Assembly (NCBI RefSeq): GCF_031143425.1
Contig: NC_090451.1
Coordinates: 660,824,575-660,888,574 of the forward strand
DNA from: Pleurodeles waltl
Taxonomy: Eukaryota > Chordata > Amphibia > Caudata > Salamandridae
Reading direction: 5' to 3'
Length of the DNA stretch: 64,000 bases
Shown: one piece after another, positions 12,021-24,082 of the stretch
Layout: each line of letters begins with the position of its first letter
Position numbering within the stretch: position 1 is the first letter of the stretch
The notes under the pieces: generated by a model
Told to the model about the DNA's origin: nothing
Seen by the model: the letters and a program-made list of their open reading frames with translations, nothing else
Database searches by the model: none
Translations under genes and position numbers: made by a program

Positions 12021-15000
12021 TAGTGCAAGCATTACATAGAAGGCAGAATGGTGAACCAAAAAGCTAATAATATCAAGATGTGAGAAAGAGATTCTCCTCG
12101 GGGCTGGCTGAAGATATTTCCAATAGTGTCTCACGCCAGTAGCTGAAAGAGGCGGATACAAAAAAAGGCAAGGGTGGAAAAGGGTTGACCTGACCCAACA
12201 CTCACTCTGAAAATTGTAAGCAGTAGATATTCCAGACTGCTGCACTGACAACCAAATCTAAAAATGTCACAAATACCAGTAACGGGAAATGCACCTTTTG
12301 GGATCCCACTGTCCACAACACATTCGCTCAGATTCTACATCCATGCAACTCCTGATAAGTATTTCACTATTTTTGATCTCTTAAATGAGAACTTTGTGAA
12401 TAAATGTATTGCCACATGGACAGCCACAATGACTCTGGTGCAGTGGCTCTTGAGTACATGGATTATTAAGCAAAGCATCGGCTGAAGTTGTGAAGTTGAA
12501 GCCTAACTACAATACATATAAGTACAAGTTGGGAAACCAGAACATGTATTGCCGCCAAGAAAGGCACCTTATAGTTATGGGATTCTTTGATGGAGAGCAC
12601 GCAAATTAAACATTTTTTGCTATGACAATATTGCATGATTAAACATCGACGGCTAGATTTTTCTAGGGGGCTTTAGACCAGCATTTTGGCCTTTTCTTAA
12701 GCCCACCAGATTTTAGCACATTTGAACTGAAGATCAAGGCAATAACGTGATTTGCCCAGGAAAACACATTCCAGGCAAATGAGGTGGCCCAGATTAGGTT
12801 CACAACACCATGAAATTGCATTTCATCCAAAAATTTTAGTAACTTAAGGAGAGCAGAGTAAATTCATGCCGAGAACATGTAACATTTTAATAATAAAGGA
12901 GTAAACTGTTCATATCCCCTGATTCCTTCCAATGTTACATTTTTTCTGTTATAGTTAATATAATCCTTCATACCCCTCATGAGCCACTTAAGCAGCTCGA
13001 TACTGTGCTGGAGTGCTACGGGTGGAAGAGAGGCGCATTGCTGTACTGGTAGTGTTCAGATATTGTGCATGAGGACCAGAGTTGTGCTGTTTTGTGTTTT
13101 ATCGCTGTGTCCTTGCGTAGTTTTGTTGGTCGCGCATGTGATGTACCTTATATGCAGGGCAGAGATCACAGAGGACAGATCCACCGAGCTATTGGGGAGG
13201 GGGAGAGGGGGGAGGGGATGCAAGGCCGACCAACCCACTTCAGCCGTTCATCTCATAAGTCATTAGAGAGCTGAGTGGTGTAATCTGAAACATTTGATCA
13301 TTAAGAACTTGCTTTTAACAGTCTATTGACTAAAGTGCCTGTTCCTGGAGAGCCCCCACGCCCCAGCATCAGCAAATCATGCTGCTCTTCCCAGGAAGTA
13401 ATGGCGAACCACTTCCCCCTGGTGGAGTGTGGTTTGTAAAACCATCATCTCCTTCCGACTCTGAAACAACTTGGCTGATCCCCACTTATCGTTGGAGTAC
13501 TGGACTAGAAGCTCTGGTGTTGGTGATGCAACGCCAAACCTCCCAATCCGAGCAGGTCCTCGAAGCAGTGCTTCCTCTGCTTGTTAAATCTTAGATATTG
13601 ATGTATGTCTTGGTTCATTTGAATTATTGAACAACCATGCCTTTGCAGATGCGCATATGCGTAGGCAAGTGAGTAGCTGCTATGGCATTAGCAAACTAAA
13701 CACAAGCATTGGCAAAGACAACAGGTCGTGTGTTACAAGGGTGTTACCTACCCTTTTGACTTTGGGATTTACTTTTTGCAAATGCCGTTCTGTACCAGAA
13801 AACAAAAAACATACTTCTTTGCCTGTGCACAACAGCATCGGCAATCAAACGTGGAGGAGCTGTGTGTTGATGTATTGGCGCACACGCTTTGTTTGAGCAG
13901 CCTTTTTTCCTTTTTTAACTTTTAATTTACCATTGCAAGACACTGGGCGCCAGTCTTGGCACAGTACATTTAGAAATATATATCCAAAGCATGTCAAATA
14001 GAAGGAAAGGGCCTGGTAGCTAGTTTCTGTCACCATGTCCTCCAAAAAAAATAAACATGATTTTTTTTTTCTAAAGAACAGGATGGGTTGGTCGGGGAGG
14101 AGCAAGTAGCTAGTCAGTTGTGGAAGGGTAAAGGAGCAACAGAGGAGCTTGGAGTGAAGTGGATTAAAAAAAAAAAACAGCCTGAAATGAGTGAAGAAAG
14201 AAGGGCACAAACTTGGTGGTTTGGGGGCGATTGAGGGAGGAAGCAGCATCCTAGGATGAGAGCAAGAAAACACATGCACATACATGGAGTGCATGCTGAA
14301 TGTAAAAGAAAAAGTTGTTCCCTGAGTGAATGTTAGTGTAAGGGTAAAAGTCACCCGATGAAAAGTTAAGGAAACTATATTTCAGGGGAGGAACAAACAC
14401 AAGAAGAGTAAGGAACGCCATTGAAGAAGAAGAAGAAAGCAAATGAGGTTGACAAGAAAGCCAGCCAATCAATCAATCAGGTGTTGTTTTATATAGCACG
14501 GCTTGTCACCCGAGTGGGTATCCAGGTGCTTGCTGTAGCTGTTTATTCAAAAAGCCATGTTTTCATGAATTTGTTTTTGGCTTGCTGCACAAAATCAGTG
14601 ACAAAAGGGTGAGCAATAGGTACGCTTACAGCGCACAGCAGGGCCCTAACCATTTGTAGGTAAAGAGTGCAATAGTAAACTTCACTAACTTGCCGTCTTG
14701 TTAAGATCCTTTAATTGAACAAGCCTACTCCCAATCAGTAGATATCAGCTGTGCACCCGGGATTACTTAAGTGTAGGATGACTGTATGTTCCGTTTGAAT
14801 GGTCTAATCTTCTGGTTCTTAGTCCATAGGAGAATGGCCTGGGGATCTTGTCCATGTTCCTAAAATTTCTATTGTGATGACCCTATGTGAATTCCCAAAG
14901 AGGTGCTTCTCATACTCCCATGATATCCAACTCTAAGCATTCTGTTTCCTTTTGGAGCTATATAGTAAAAAGTGCTTGGCTGTTGTGTAAGTGAAATGAT

Positions 15001-16216
15001 AAACAACTTGAGTTTGGCTCAGTTGATCGAGATTGGATTTTGTACTGAAGAGGATTTGATTGTCCCATGTGAGTAAAGCCCAACCTAGGTCTCACACAAG
15101 TTTTAGTAAATACCGGTGTACACATTTGTGGAGAATAATTTCAGACAGTGCTTAATTTGTGTCCGTGGGTGCAGATGATTAAAAACAAGCACTCATCTTT
15201 GGGAACAGAGACTTATTTTTCGAATTAAGATGTTACTGAGAGCAACAAAGAGGTCAGAAAAGAAAGAAATAAGGCGGAAGTGACAGCTAGGAAAATAATG
15301 AAAAAGGAAGGAAGCATGAATGAAAAGGCGCCTGCATGAGTGAGTTAAAGGGACAGGAAGTATACGGTGGTTAAAGGGCACAAGGTGAAAGCAAGACTAG
15401 ATAACCTTCTTATGTGGCTACTCCAGAAGTTGGCTGCTCCACTGATGGCTTGCTCATAAATACTCCTGCTTTTATATTTGTGCATGCAGTAATATATTTA
15501 TTTATTTAGATATTAAACATTAGTCTCGGTACTCCACTTTTGCATATTATTACTAAGACGTTTAAAGCCTGACTGCTTCTCATATCTATATTAAGAGAAA
15601 ATATTTGTTTTTTCAAGGTGATGCCAAGGAATGTATTTGCAACCTCAAATTATTCTTTTACACTGTATGGATTTCTCCCTTGTGTGTTGGTTGCTAGAAG
15701 CCGCAGAACGGATTTTCCCTAGAAATGAAATGGATAAACCTTTTCAAGGTATACTTGGATCTAGCACACTGTTGACGGCCCATTGGTGACTGTAGTGCAC
15801 TGTAAAGGGGCTCTTAGCGGGCGGTTTATTGATGCTAAGAAGATATCTATGGAAGGAGAAAAGGTAGCTATCACTGCGTTTGATAAATCTGTGACTCCAT
15901 CTCTCTGGCTTTTTTTGGTGAAGCTTTGGAGGAAGTCCACAGCTCCTCTATGCGCGGTGAGCCACACTAGGGGACTTTGAAATTCTTGTCATTTTCTTAA
16001 GCATGATTATATGGAATAAAAAAAAAAATACACAATTCTGTATGAAATGCCAATCTGACATTTTGCGTTTTTATGTAGCGCCAAATGCACCTTTGCGTCC
16101 AAGGTTGACGCAAGGAGGCCCTTTGCACAGGAAAACACAGTGCAACAAAACTTGTCGTAAACATGAGACACTTGTTTTCTGTCCGGCCACATTTTTACAG
16201 TGCTCCTGCTATATCT
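12021..16216. other. Non-coding DNA with a SINE-tail fragment
   Basis: No gene is recognised. A TTTTATATAGCACGG-type word at about 14,490 resembles the tail of the SINE-bearing repeats further on. A G-rich run with four G-tracts lies at about 13,192-13,222. The 169-codon minus frame at 13,845-14,354 is low complexity (Phe, Ser, Leu) and is not credible as a gene. Confidence 0.5.
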
Positions 16217-16640
16217 TTTTAGGTCGAGCACGTCAGCACTCTGACATGTTGTAATCTATATGTGGGCTTTCAACCACGCCCATCACTATGACTCGTACAT
16301 GGGCTTACCTTTCAAAAATCCTTCATCATTGGTAAATGCTTTAAGTTTGTCCCTCCTCTGGGCAGCCTTGGCCATCAACCCTGTTACATGGATAATTGCA
16401 CGTTTGCTGATACGTTTGATTGCGAGCAAACTTTTTTCTTTGTGTCTCTCCTTCGCGCTTATGCTCATGGCGGCCGTGGCTATTGGAATCTGCTTGCCTA
16501 TATCAACTGTTTATCTTTTAATTTTCAATTTATGTGGCAAGAAAAGTCCACTTAGGAATTTACAATGCTAATAGCTCTAACTCGAGCAAACGCGAGACTC
16601 ATTGCATTGCAAATGCTTGTTTAACGCAGCGTCCATGATT
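16217..16640 (+). repeat. Dispersed repeat, long copy
   Basis: This sequence shares ordered blocks with 43,096-43,380. These include ACATGTTGTAATCTAT, GTGGGCTTT...ACGCCCATC, CTTTCAAAAATC, GGTAAATGCTTT and CCTGTTACATGGAT. Its distal block (AATAGCTCTAAC...ATTGCATTGC.AATGC.TGTTTAA) recurs at 56,997-57,060. I know similar sequence as an abundant newt repeat, but I cannot assign a class. No tRNA-like head or coding frame is evident. Orientation is arbitrary. Confidence 0.6.
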
Positions 16641-19600
16641 TACGTCATGAACGGTCCAATTTTGTGGAATTTCATATAAAAAGCAGGACATGAAAAGCCA
16701 GAAAAGCACTGGCCTAAGCGAGTTAGGCGTCAGTCACTGCTGCAGGTCTCTACCTCCCTTTTGTTGCTCCCATTTATGATGTGCCCCTCTTCTTAGCCCT
16801 TCAACTCCACTACCTCCTGTGTCTGGCCCATTACACATTCTCACGTACAGTTTTTTAAATATATTTTTTGTAAGAGCCCAACATTCCATGGCATCTCTTT
16901 GGAAATGAGGACAGGCACTGATTTACTTCAAGAAAAGAGCAGGGGAGGTCACGCTCACTCGCTCTGGTGGGTTTCATCTAAATGCATTTTAACAAGCGCA
17001 GTCTAGTTTCATTGTTGAAAATCGGTTTTCAATTAACAGGGATGGAGTCTGAAGGTTGCTGCTTTGCCTTTTTGTCATGGGTCCTGGAAGGTTAGTTTTT
17101 GGCTGCCTGGGAACAAATGGAACGGATCCTGGGTCGCTGGGAATGTTTTGCTCGAATGACCAAGTCATGATGGAACTCGCTTGCTGTTGAACATGCCTGT
17201 TTGAATCAGTCTTTGAAGAGAATTATGGATTAAGTGTAAGATTGCTTGTTCTTTTTTGGTGAAATATTGCTTTTTTTTTAAACGTGAATTAGGTTATAAA
17301 ATGTTATTTGCTGTGAAGAACTATAAAACATCACCTGCAACCCAAAAAAATACAAAACCTGTGCTTGCAACGTGCCAAGTTGCTATTTTCTCCCCTGGTA
17401 AAATTCCAGCCCCTTGGTAAGTGGACAACTCCCAGGCTTGCTCGCCTGCTGAAAGAGTTGTCTGTAAGCCCATAAAGTGTGCCTAATTCTTTAAATTATT
17501 TGAGTGCTGATGATTCCACTCATGCATGCCCCATCTACATGGCCACGCTTGCCATCCACAAATGATGCCTCTATCGCCAGTTTGCCTGTTTTTACCCTGT
17601 TGATGTCTAGAAAACTGTAATACTAATTTGGGAATGTCTGAGGTTTTATGTCTTCAAGTTAATCATCCCTAGGGGAATTTCAGGTTTAGATTACACTTGC
17701 AGGAACAGAGAGATTGTCCTGAAGTTATCAATGTGACTTGTATCCATTCGTAATTTAGGGATTGACTTGGGGTTTGGTGAAGGGTACTCTGGCGAAAGTA
17801 ACCTATCTACCAAGCTAAAGTCCTGCCTACCCGATTAAGTGAACCTTAAGAATGTCATCCACATACTTACCCCGGCGGCCCAATGGAGTATGAGCTGTCA
17901 GAAGTTAACACATAACACCATCTGCAGAGTGAATGGTATCATGGGTTTTATTTGCTGCCCATCAACGCTAAGTTTTAGGACAGTAAAAACTAAAATGACC
18001 CCCAACAACATGGGATAAACGTCCCTTGCTGAGGGGGTCATTAGTTTTTCATCTTTCAAAAAAACAAAAAACTCCCTTTCTGGGTTTTTGGATTGAAAAG
18101 TGAAAATTATGTTAAAGCTTAATGTGCGGTGGTCATGGTTGACAGAGTTGTCCATCAAACGTTTAAAACATTAACAGAAACCACTGCTAATGTTTAGAAT
18201 TGTGCTCTGGGATAGCTGCCAACTCTAGATTTTGTGGGTGGATTTCCCTCAGGATGGCAGGGGGCATTCCCCTCCCATCATGGTGACCTCGCCCTCCACC
18301 ATACTTCCATTCCCCCCACCCCAGCTCAGCAGGTTGTACACTATGCAACAGTACAAGCAACAAGCACTTTGAGAAAAATAATACAGGTCGTAACTGGACC
18401 CTAATTCAGAACCTTCTTAAGGTCAATGTAATTAATTCCTAGATGTTAAATTATGTTTTCATTATTTTTTTCAGTATTGCTGTCAAGTATGTTAAGTGTT
18501 TATCAATCTGAAGAAAAAACTCCTGACTATTCGTTTTACCAGATTGATTTTGACTCATCGAAACATGTTACTCTCCTTTTACTTGACAAAAAGACATTTT
18601 GTGAGGCATGACGGAGAGTTGGGCTTCATGACGAGCGTATCGCTTCCTCCAGGAGTTCTTCGATTCAAACTTGGTACTGCGCACTAAGCTTCCACCCTGT
18701 TACTTGGGCTTGTAGATTGGTCAGCACAGCCCTAAAAATTGTAATTGGACTAATAGCTGTGAGGTAGTTCACCATAACGAACAGCTTATTGAGGTTTTGT
18801 TCACGTCATAGTCTGCTTCATGTTTATCTCTGCCCTCCCCACCCTGTTAAAGCCCAAAAGTAGAGACGCATAACACAATAAGAGCACAACTCTGGTCGTC
18901 ATGCAAAACATTGGAAACAGGGGAGTAGCTTCGGTGGGGGCGGGGATGTTTGGTATTTTGCACCCCCTAATGTATTCTGTAGTAAAGAGTTGGGTTCAAG
19001 TGCATGAGCTGGGGTAGGGTGAGGTGTTAGACAGATTTCACATACACATGCCAACAAACACAAAGGCGCAGACACACATACACACACACACTCTCGTGTT
19101 TGTTTTAAAGGTCATAAAAATGTTTATTTTACAAAATATTGAGTTATATGTACCCTTAACAATCTACAACCCTCTCCCTTCCTACTGCTCCTTAAGCACC
19201 TCCCCCCTGCATTGCTTCTCTATATTTTAACAAGCGTGATTGTTAGGAAACGTGAATCTCACATCCCCCTAGTCTTAATGACCAAGCTAAGTTCCTGGTC
19301 AAACTGCAAACCCAAACCTTTCCTTTGAAGCACAACCTATGAAGCAATCAGCTATGGATTTGCCAAAGTTCTTTGCCATGGGCATGAAGATCTATATTAA
19401 TGAACTACTATAGGATACCTAAACTATCAGTCTTTCATTGAGTTTAGAAGCTTTAAAAGTTATTATCATCAAAACACAAACTTGTTTATCCTACGCCAGG
19501 CAGAGGAGTGGGTGGTGTGGTGGACTGCTGCAGAGTCTTCCTTCCATATTAACATTCTGAAGGAGGCACCACCAAGGCCAGGCTGTGTGATAAGCCACAG

Positions 19601-21036
19601 TGGGGAGAGGCGGCGTGTTCCCTCCTCAAGACTCCTGCAATTCCCTGAACACCACGCAGGAGGGCTGCAGCTCCGAGGGCTGCAGCTCCGAGGGCAAGTG
19701 TGAAGGAGGCCATGCATTCCGGCGCTTTGGGGAATATGAATGTGCTGGATAATGAGTCCGTCCCTCATTAGTAAGACTTTGATGCATTAGCATGAAATTC
19801 AACATATTCAGTACATTTTGGTGGTGACTGCACCCTATTTGAGATGAGAAATTACTAGATTTGAATTTGTTTGAGCCTTTCTTTTAAAGAAAGGTTGAAC
19901 ACATGGGTGGGTTTTAGGTCTCACCTACAGAAAGCTTTAGCTGTCTGCTGTCTAAAGCTATATTGTGTACAGTACTGATACGTACAGTGGGGTTTGAGTC
20001 AGCCCATTGCTTATTATTTGGTTGACTTGCTTATTGGTCTCATTTCCTCGCTCCTTATTCCATGGCCTGCTTTTATCTTCTTATATTTGTCCTTCCCTTG
20101 GAACATAGCTTCTTTGTCATCCATTTGACTGGGTAGCTTTTGTCCTTCCTTCTGCATACCTTTTGAAAACCCTGTTTTCTTTTGCTTTGAGCTTGCCATT
20201 GAAATTCAGGTGTTTTCTGGCTCTCCCTTTCACCCGTACATGCTGCTTCCCTGTTCACATCTCTGCCCCCCTACTCTGTTTTGCTCTCCCACGCTGTAGC
20301 TCATCCGTTGCTTCTCCCACCGCTAATTTCTTTTCTTTTTTTTTTTAAGGGTTCGCATCTGCAATGTGCTACTATGCTGCTTTCTTGGCTTAATTTCATT
20401 TTGCATACTCTTTACTTTTATTTTACTCTACCACTCTAAGGTGGGTGTCGGTTATCTTGGAATGGTAAATTTTTTTAAAAAATGGATTCTGCATCATGAA
20501 ATAAGCAAGCACATGCTTCGCGAGGCATGTGCACACAAATCATCATGCTGAGGCTAATTGTTTTTTTTTTCTGATGCCATTCAGCATCCGTAGCAAGCAT
20601 TGGCAAGGCCAAAAGGCAGGACTACTTTTCTATTGATCAATAATAAAAGTGACCCTTCTATTGTGGTTGGTCACTCATTAATGATAAACCAGCCCCCAAG
20701 GTATGCCAGAGGTTACAGCTTGTACCTAAATGAGCATGAGACAGTCTACTCTCTGGCCTGCTTAAAATTCAAATGGATGGAAAACAGGTATCAGCTTTTA
20801 GAGATGTGCTTCATCTTGTGTTTACTGAGCCAACATTCAGTGTGCTTTAAATGTTTGTTTTGCGTTAAGTTGCTCTTTAGCCAAATTCTTGTGTGGCCGT
20901 GAGGGCTGCATAGACCTGTAACTTTACTGAAAGCGGCACTTACCCCCAAGATTGAAGACACCACTTAAAAGAGTAAGTTCAGTGTAAATCTATCCTGAGA
21001 TTAACTCAACTGATGAAAAACCTGCTTAAGAATTCT
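16641..21036. other. Non-coding DNA with a CA microsatellite
   Basis: No gene is recognised. A (CA)n-type run lies at about 19,062-19,096. A short 16-bp direct duplication (GGGCTGCAGCTCCGAG) lies at about 19,663-19,692. A poly-T run lies near 20,335-20,347. Confidence 0.5.
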
Positions 21037-21216
21037 GGGGGTTATTCCAACTTTAGAGGAGGTGGTAATCCGTCCCAAATGTGACGGATTTACCACCAGC
21101 CGTATTACGACTTCCATAGGATATAATGGACTCGTAATACGGCTGGTGGTATATCCGTCACTTTACCATCACTTTTGGGACGGATTACCACTTCCTCCAA
21201 AGTTGGAATAACCCCC
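21037..21216. mobile_element. Palindromic MITE, Harbinger-type, copy 1
   Basis: This is a 180-bp near-perfect palindrome that begins GGGGGTTATTCCAACTTT and ends with its complement. The centre lies around TCCATAGGATATAATGGA, and the arms carry the CCACCAGCCGTATTACGA block. It is flanked by the direct repeat TCT on both sides (21,034-21,036 and 21,217-21,219), which fits a 3-bp target duplication. The terminal bases resemble those of the 8.4-kb Harbinger element at 29,770. It encodes nothing and would depend on a transposase supplied elsewhere. A second copy of the family lies at 51,216-51,406. Confidence 0.85.
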
Positions 21217-21438
21217 TCTGTCTCTAATGGACCGTCTGTAAATGATTTCACTATATGCCTGAAAACCCAAGCGGACATTATCAAAGAAACATACTACAAC
21301 AATGATTATTAGTGACCGTGAGCAAAGCAGAACTGTATTAGGAGAACTATGTTCTTTCTCTGTGCTGCAGAGCACATTTAAAAGCCCCATGAGAATATCG
21401 TACTATGAAGGCCTCTCTGATTTTTGAGTAAATGTAGT

Positions 21439-24082
21439 TGTAGGAAGTTGACTCTGTATGTACTATTTCAAAGTAAGAAATAGCATGCACAGAGTCCAAG
21501 GGTTCCCCTTAGAGGTAAGATAGTGGCAAAAAGAGATAATTCTAATGCTCTATTTTTGTGGTAGTGTGGTCGAGCAGTAGGCTTATCAGAGGGGAGTGTT
21601 AAGCATTTGTTGTACACACACAGGCAATAAATGAGGAACACACACTCAAAGACAATTCCAGGCCAATGGGTTTTTATATAGAAAAATATATTTTCTTAGT
21701 TTATTTTTTACTTTAAATGAAAGGTATTTCACTTAGGAACTTTAAGAACTTTGAATTAGCAAAATAGCACATACAGTTTTCACACAAATGGCAATAAGCT
21801 ATTTTAAAACTAGATAGTGCAATTTTCAACAGTTCCTGGGGGAGGTAAGTGTTTGTTAATTTTGCAGGTAAGTAAACCACCTACAGGGTTCAAAGTTGGG
21901 TCCAAGGTAGCCCACCGTTGGGGGTTCAGGGCAACCCCAAAGTTACCACACCAGCAGCTCAGGGCCGGTCAGGTGCAGAGGTCAAAGTGGTGCCCAAAAC
22001 GCATAGGCTTCAATGGAAAAGGGGTTGCCCTGGTTCCAGTCTGCCAGCAGGTAAGTACCCGCGTCATCAGAGGGCAGACCAGGGGGGTTTTGTAGGGCAC
22101 CGGGGGGGACACAAGTCAGCACAAAAAGTACACCCTCAACGGCACTGGGGCGGCCGGGTGCAGTGTGCAAACAGGCGTTGGGTTTGCAATAGGTTTCAAT
22201 GGGAGACCCTGGGGTCTCTTCAGCGAAGCAGGCAGGCAAGGGGGGGGCTCCTCGGGGTAGCCACCACCTGGGCAAGGGAGAGGGCCACCTGGGGGTCGCT
22301 TCTGCACTGGAGGTCGGATCCTTCAGGTCATGGGGGCTGCAGGTGCAGTGTCTTTACCAGGCGTCGGGTTCTTTGAAGCAGGCAGTCGCGGTCAGGGGGA
22401 GCCTCTGGATTCCCTCTGCAGGCGTCGCTGTGGGGGCTCAGGGGGGTCAACTCTGGCTACTCACGGGCTCGCAGTCGCCGGGGAGTCCTCCCTGTAGTGC
22501 TGTTTCTCCACAAGTCGAGCCGGGGGCGTCAGGTGCATGGTGCAAAGTCTCACGCTTCCGGCGGGAAATGTGTATTCTTTAAAAGTTGCTTCTTTGTTGC
22601 AAAGATGTTTCTTCTTTGGAGCAGAGCCGCTGTCCTCGGGAGTTCTTGGTCCTTTTAGATGCAGGGTAGTCCTCTGAGGCTTCAGAGGTCGCTGGACCCT
22701 GTGGAACGCGTCGCTGTTGCAGTTTTTCTTGAAGTGGGGAGACAGGCCGGTAGAGCTGGGGCCAAAGCAGTTGGTGTCTCCGTCTTCTCTGCAGGGCTTT
22801 CAGGTCAGCAGTCCTTCTTCGTCTTAGGTTGCAGGAATCTATCTTGCTTGGTTCTGGGGGCCCCTAAATACTTGATTTAGGGGGGTGTTTAGGTCTGGGG
22901 GGGTAGTAGCCAATGGCTACTAGCCCTGAGGGTGGCTACACCCTCTTTGTGCCTCCTCCCTGAGGGGAGGGGGGCACATCCCTAATCCTATTGGGGGAAT
23001 CCTCCATCTGCAAGATGGAGGATTTCTAAAAGTCAGAGTCACCTTAGCTCAGGACACCTTAGGGGCTGTCCTGACTGGCCAGTGCCTCCTCCTTGTTTTT
23101 CTCATTATCTCCTTCGGCCTTGCCGCCAAAAGTGGGGCCGTGGCCGGAGGGGGCGGGCAACTCCACTAGCTGGAGTGCCCTGGGGTGCTGTAACAAAGGG
23201 GGTGAGCCTTTGAGGCTCACCGCCAGGTGTTACAGTTCCAGCAGGGGGAGGTGAGAAGCACCTCCACCCAGTACAGGCTTTGTTACTAGCCACAGAGTGA
23301 CAAAGGCACTCTCCCCATGTGGCCAGCAACATGTCTGGTGTGTGGCAGGCTGCTAAAACTAGTCAGCCCACACTGGTAGTCGGTTAAGGTTTCAGGGGGC
23401 ATCTCTAAGACGCCCTCTGGGGTGTATGTTACAATAAAATGTACACTGGCATCAGTGTGCATTTATTGTGCTGAGAAGTTTGATACCAAACTTCACAGTT
23501 TTCAGTGTAGCCGTTATGGTGCTGTGGAGTTCGTGCATGACAGACTCCCAGGCCATGTACTCTTATGGCTACCCTGCACTTACAATGTCTAAGGTTTTGC
23601 TTAGGCACTGTAGGGGCATAGTGCTCCTGCACTTATGTCCTCACCTATGGTATAGTGCACCCTGCCTTAGGGCTGTAAGGCCTGTTAGAGGGGTGACTTA
23701 TCTATGTCATAGGCAGTGTGAGGTTGGCATGGCACCCTGAGGGGAGTGCCATGTAGACTTAGTCATTTTATCCCCACTAGCACACACAAGCTGGCAAGCA
23801 GTGTGTCTGTGCTAGTGAGGGGTCCCCAGGGTGGCATAAGACATGCTGCAGCCCTTAGAGACCTTACCTGGCATCAGGGCCCTGGGCACCAGGGGTACCA
23901 GTTACAAGTGACTTACTTGGATGCCAGGGTGGGCCAATTGTGGAAACAAAAGTACAGGCTAGGGAAAGAACACTGGTGCTGGGGCCTGGTTAGCAGGCCT
24001 CAGTACACTTTCAAATTATAACTTGGCATCGGCAAAGGCAAAAAGTCAGGGGGTAACCATGCCAAGGAGGCATTTCATTACA
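21439..24082. mobile_element. Probable 2.6-kb solo LTR
   Basis: The element starts TGTAGGAAGTTG and ends GGCATTTCATTACA, so it is bounded by TG and CA. The flanking 5-mers are GTAGT (21,434-21,438) and GTTGT (24,083-24,087), a 5-bp target duplication with one mismatch. There are no pol-like frames inside. The body is GC-rich from about 21,840 to 23,400, with stem-capable segments (for example around 23,000-23,025). An AATAAA lies near 21,627 and another (ACAATAAAATGTACAC) near 23,432. I recognise closely similar sequence as a common newt repeat. A solo LTR left by recombination of a long-LTR retrotransposon is the best reading. Another TG...CA repeat type is possible. Confidence 0.6.

Noticed and set aside
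11661..12251. 196-codon open frame on the minus strand
   Set aside because: It crosses a ~140-bp tandem repeat, and its translation has no domain; repeats without stops make long frames by chance.
13845..14354. 169-codon minus-strand frame
   Set aside because: Its Phe/Ser/Leu-rich low-complexity translation comes from purine-rich DNA on +; there are no splice or domain signals.
21817..22582. Overlapping Gly-rich plus-strand frames within the 2.6-kb TG...CA element
   Set aside because: They are GC-rich, mutually overlapping and lack domains, as expected for LTR sequence without stops.
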